DNA from: Flavobacterium panacagri
Lineage (GTDB): Bacteria > Bacteroidota > Bacteroidia > Flavobacteriales > Flavobacteriaceae
Direction: 5' to 3'
Assembly: GCF_030378165.1 (NCBI RefSeq)
Contig: NZ_CP119766.1
Location: forward strand, 1,302,001 to 1,366,000
Length of the DNA: 64,000 bases
Shown one piece after another: positions 61,918 through 64,000 of the stretch (the first letter of the stretch is position 1; every line of letters begins with the position of its first letter). Made by a program: the position numbers and the translations under genes. The notes beneath the pieces are model-generated. The model did no database searches. It saw only the letters and a list, made by a program, of their open reading frames with translations, and was not told the DNA's origin.

Positions 61918-62844
61918 ATGAAAAAGCAAAATGAAATTAAGTGGTTTAAACCCTTGTTTACTATGATTTTGGTTTTAGGAGTAGGTGCTGCAGTGCTGGT
62001 TTTTAGCAATGAGTCTTCTTATGAAAATGAAATTGACCTTAAAACGGAAAAAGTTTCTGGTATTTCAGGCATTAATAAAGAGTATAATGAACAGAAAAAT
62101 ATTTTAGATTCATTAATTACACTAAAAGCAGCTTATGATATTGCTATTCAAGAAAAAACAGCTTTATCTGAACAATTAGAACTGGAGCGAAAAAATGTAG
62201 AGAATTTAATGGAGATTATTAAAGCTTCGGAAAACCCTTCATCAGCACAGCTTAAAATATTTAGGTCACAATTGTCAGATTCAAAAGCTGCATTGGAAAA
62301 TAAAATTTTGGAGATTAAAAAATTGAAATCTCAAAATAAAAATTTGTTGACAGAAATTGAAAGCCAAAATGTTGTGATGTACAAGCAAAAGGCTGAAAAT
62401 GATACTTTGATTTTAAAACAAAAGAAACTGGAGTCCACGCTAAAAGATGCTTCAAAACTCTCGCTAAGCAGCTTCAAGGTCATTGCACTTCGTGAAAAAA
62501 GCTCTGGAGTAGAATTAGAAACGACAAAAGCAAAAAATACTAAAAAGCTAAAAGCCAGCTTTATCGTAAACGGAAATGCAGTTGCCAAAACTGGGAAAAA
62601 AGTTTTTTATATTCAGGTCTTAGATCAAAAAAATACAGTTTTAGGAGATAATAAACTGATCGAATTTGGAAACGATAAAGCCTTGGTTTACAGTTTTATT
62701 GTTAGTACAGATTTTCAGGGCAAATCGGCTAATGTGTATGGAGTTCTAAATGCAAACGAAAATCCGTTTAAAAAAGGTACTTATTTTGTCAATTTCTTCG
62801 ACAAACAGGAAATTATGGGAAGTGCTTCTATTACATTAGAATAA
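61918..62844 (+). CDS. Membrane-anchored coiled-coil protein of unknown function
   Basis: The protein has 308 residues, with one N-terminal membrane helix at about 12-30 (LFTMILVLGVGAAVLVF). A long coiled coil runs at about 55-180, rich in Lys, Glu and Leu. A C-terminal beta-rich domain follows (KLKASFIVNGNAVAKTGKKVFYIQV in parts, then FEGKxxY-like strands to GSASITLE). No enzyme motif is seen. The topology suggests an inner-membrane protein with its coiled coil in the periplasm. A TACTTTTG box lies just upstream. Confidence 0.8.
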   Translation: MKKQNEIKWFKPLFTMILVLGVGAAVLVFSNESSYENEIDLKTEKVSGISGINKEYNEQKNILDSLITLKAAYDIAIQEKTALSEQLELERKNVENLMEIIKASENPSSAQLKIFRSQLSDSKAALENKILEIKKLKSQNKNLLTEIESQNVVMYKQKAENDTLILKQKKLESTLKDASKLSLSSFKVIALREKSSGVELETTKAKNTKKLKASFIVNGNAVAKTGKKVFYIQVLDQKNTVLGDNKLIEFGNDKALVYSFIVSTDFQGKSANVYGVLNANENPFKKGTYFVNFFDKQEIMGSASITLE

Positions 62845-62915
62845 TAGTTTTAATAGTAATTTTTAGCAAAAGGAGTTAGTATTTCCTAGCTTTGTTCTTT
62901 TAGAAAATCTTACTC

Positions 62916-63773
62916 ATGAAACTTTACCCAATCGAATCTGGAAATTTTAAATTAGATGGAGGTGCTATGTTTGGTGTTGTTCCTAAAACAATTTGGAACA
63001 AAACAAATCCTGCCGATGCTAATAATTTAATTGATATTGCCGCACGCTGTTTATTAATTGAAGATGGAAATCGTCTAATTTTAATTGATACCGGAATGGG
63101 CGATAAACAATCTGAAAAATTCTTTGGATATTACTCGCTTTGGGGATCACATTCCTTAGATAAATCGTTGGCAAAATATGGTTTTCATCGCGACGATATT
63201 ACAGATGTTTTTATGACACATCTTCATTTTGATCATTGTGGTGGCAGTGTGCAATGGAATTCAGATAAAACGGGTTATGAACCTGCTTTTAAAAATGCAA
63301 AATTCTGGACAAACGAAAACCATTGGGAATGGGCAACAAAACCTAATGCCCGTGAAAAAGCTTCTTTTTTATCCGAAAATATGCTGCCAATGCAGGAAAG
63401 CGGACAGCTAAATTTTGTTGCAAGACCAGAATCTGATTTTGGTTTTTCGGCAGCATTGGGTTTTGATATTTATTATGTTGACGGCCACACCGAAAAACAA
63501 ATGATCCCTTATATAAAATACCAAGATAAAACCATTGTTTTTTGTGCCGATTTATTAGCTACAGCAGGACATATTCCACTTCCGTATGTTATGGGCTATG
63601 ATACCAGACCACTTTTGACAATGCCAGAAAAATCAAAATTCTTGAATTTAGCTGCAGATCAAAATCATTATCTGTTTTTGGAACATGATGCACACAATCA
63701 AATCATAACAGTTGAACATACAGAGAAAGGAGTTCGGTTAAAAGAGGTCTTTAGCTGCGGAGAAATTCTTTAG
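62916..63773 (+). CDS. Metallo-beta-lactamase-fold hydrolase
   Basis: This zinc hydrolase of 285 residues resembles the quorum-quenching lactonase (AHL lactonase) group of the MBL fold. The metal motif is H102-L-H104-F-D106-H107 in THLHFDHCGG. Later ligands lie in DGHTEKQM, FCADLLAT and EHDAHNQ. No signal peptide is present. The substrate could be a lactone or another ester; sequence alone does not tell. A TAGCTTTG box lies at 62887-62894. Confidence 0.88.
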   Translation: MKLYPIESGNFKLDGGAMFGVVPKTIWNKTNPADANNLIDIAARCLLIEDGNRLILIDTGMGDKQSEKFFGYYSLWGSHSLDKSLAKYGFHRDDITDVFMTHLHFDHCGGSVQWNSDKTGYEPAFKNAKFWTNENHWEWATKPNAREKASFLSENMLPMQESGQLNFVARPESDFGFSAALGFDIYYVDGHTEKQMIPYIKYQDKTIVFCADLLATAGHIPLPYVMGYDTRPLLTMPEKSKFLNLAADQNHYLFLEHDAHNQIITVEHTEKGVRLKEVFSCGEIL

Positions 63774-63793
63774 AAAAGTATTATAAAAACATA

Positions 63794-63833
63794 AAAAAAT
63801 CCCGTTTTCAACATTCTGAAAACGGGATTTTTA
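63794..63833. terminator. Bidirectional terminator
   Basis: AATCCCGTTTTCA pairs with TGAAAACGGGATT around ACATTC, with A- and T-runs on the two sides. It serves the hydrolase gene and the convergent T9SS cargo gene. Confidence 0.88.
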
Positions 63834-63851
63834 ATCAAACTAAATTCTAAA

Positions 63852-64000
63852 CTATTCTAAAATTATTTTTTTGGCAGAAGCGGCGTCTCCATTAATTAAA
63901 TATATGTAGTAAACTCCTTTTGACAAACCAGATAAATTGATTGTATTATCTGTATTTGAAGTGTTCAAATTAAATGATTTTACTAATTGACCTAATGAAT
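63852..64000 (-). CDS. 3' end of a T9SS cargo protein (type A sorting domain)
   Basis: Only the last 49 codons are in the window; the gene continues past the right edge. The frame reads ...VKSFNLNTSNTDNTINLSG, then LSKGVYYIYLINGDAASAKK, then IILE and a TAG stop at 63852-63854. The GVYYIYL and KKIILE pattern is the C-terminal signal recognised by the type IX secretion system of Bacteroidetes. The protein is therefore probably secreted or displayed on the surface. The passenger domain cannot be seen. Confidence 0.85.
   Translation of the reverse strand, partial: SLGQLVKSFNLNTSNTDNTINLSGLSKGVYYIYLINGDAASAKKIILE

Overview
The window looks like chromosomal DNA of a Flavobacterium or close relative (Bacteroidetes, Flavobacteriia). 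The reasons are low GC content, promoters of the Bacteroidetes type (TTG about 19 bp upstream of TAnnTTTG), a T9SS C-terminal sorting tail at the right edge, a TonB receptor paired with a DUF5689 lipoprotein, a 632-residue PurF, and families such as IPExxxVDY, DUF3078 and DUF2480. No rRNA, phage structural gene, IS transposase, CRISPR array or replication origin was seen.

Layout. 0.1-5.8 kb: a structured-RNA-like element, pth, a Mn-type superoxide dismutase, four tandem copies of a terminator-bearing RNA-like repeat, then purF and a PfkB kinase. 6.2-10 kb: a HigB/HigA-type toxin-antitoxin pair, an alpha/beta hydrolase, and an ECF sigma factor with a probable membrane anti-sigma. The sigma gene and the divergent DUF6249 membrane gene carry the same ECF-type promoter. 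10-15.9 kb: housekeeping genes rnhA, purN, acpP-fabF-rnc, an IPExxxVDY gene and pyk.

16.1-29 kb: an eleven-gene envelope cluster, mostly on the plus strand and mostly with signal peptides. It encodes a sulfatase, a HAD-family lipoprotein, two outer-membrane barrel-like proteins, DUF1254/DUF1214, DUF2252, DUF2092, a proline-rich DUF6515-like protein, a DUF4136 lipoprotein, a seven-helix membrane AraC-type regulator and an Omp85-like barrel. Perfect inverted repeats stand just upstream of its first promoter. This is the best candidate here for an uncharacterised multi-gene system. 29.2-34.9 kb: a secreted C1-family peptidase, a small membrane protein, a solitary RloC-like anticodon nuclease (probable phage defence), an XRE regulator broken by one stop codon, and a short TPR protein.

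35.2-36.8 kb: a tRNA-Asn array with two intact genes and five copies that carry an 18-bp palindrome or are otherwise degenerate, next to a GIY-YIG nuclease and a 59-codon ORF. 36.8-50.6 kb: rseP, an ABC pair, an Old Yellow Enzyme homologue, a Gfo/Idh/MocA oxidoreductase, an MFS transporter, a TonB receptor with a DUF5689 lipoprotein, and hflX. 50.8-61.6 kb: a minus-strand SUF iron-sulfur assembly locus (sufA-like, sufB, sufC, sufD, sufS, sufE, DUF59) interrupted by a repeat-flanked four-helix-bundle gene, a flavodoxin-like reductase, a serine hydrolase on the opposite strand and several inverted-repeat elements. 61.9-64 kb: a coiled-coil membrane protein, a metallo-beta-lactamase-fold hydrolase and the 3' end of a T9SS cargo gene.

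Intergenic regions are rich in dispersed palindromic repeats of at least six sequence types. All family assignments are from reading the protein sequences; no database search was run.
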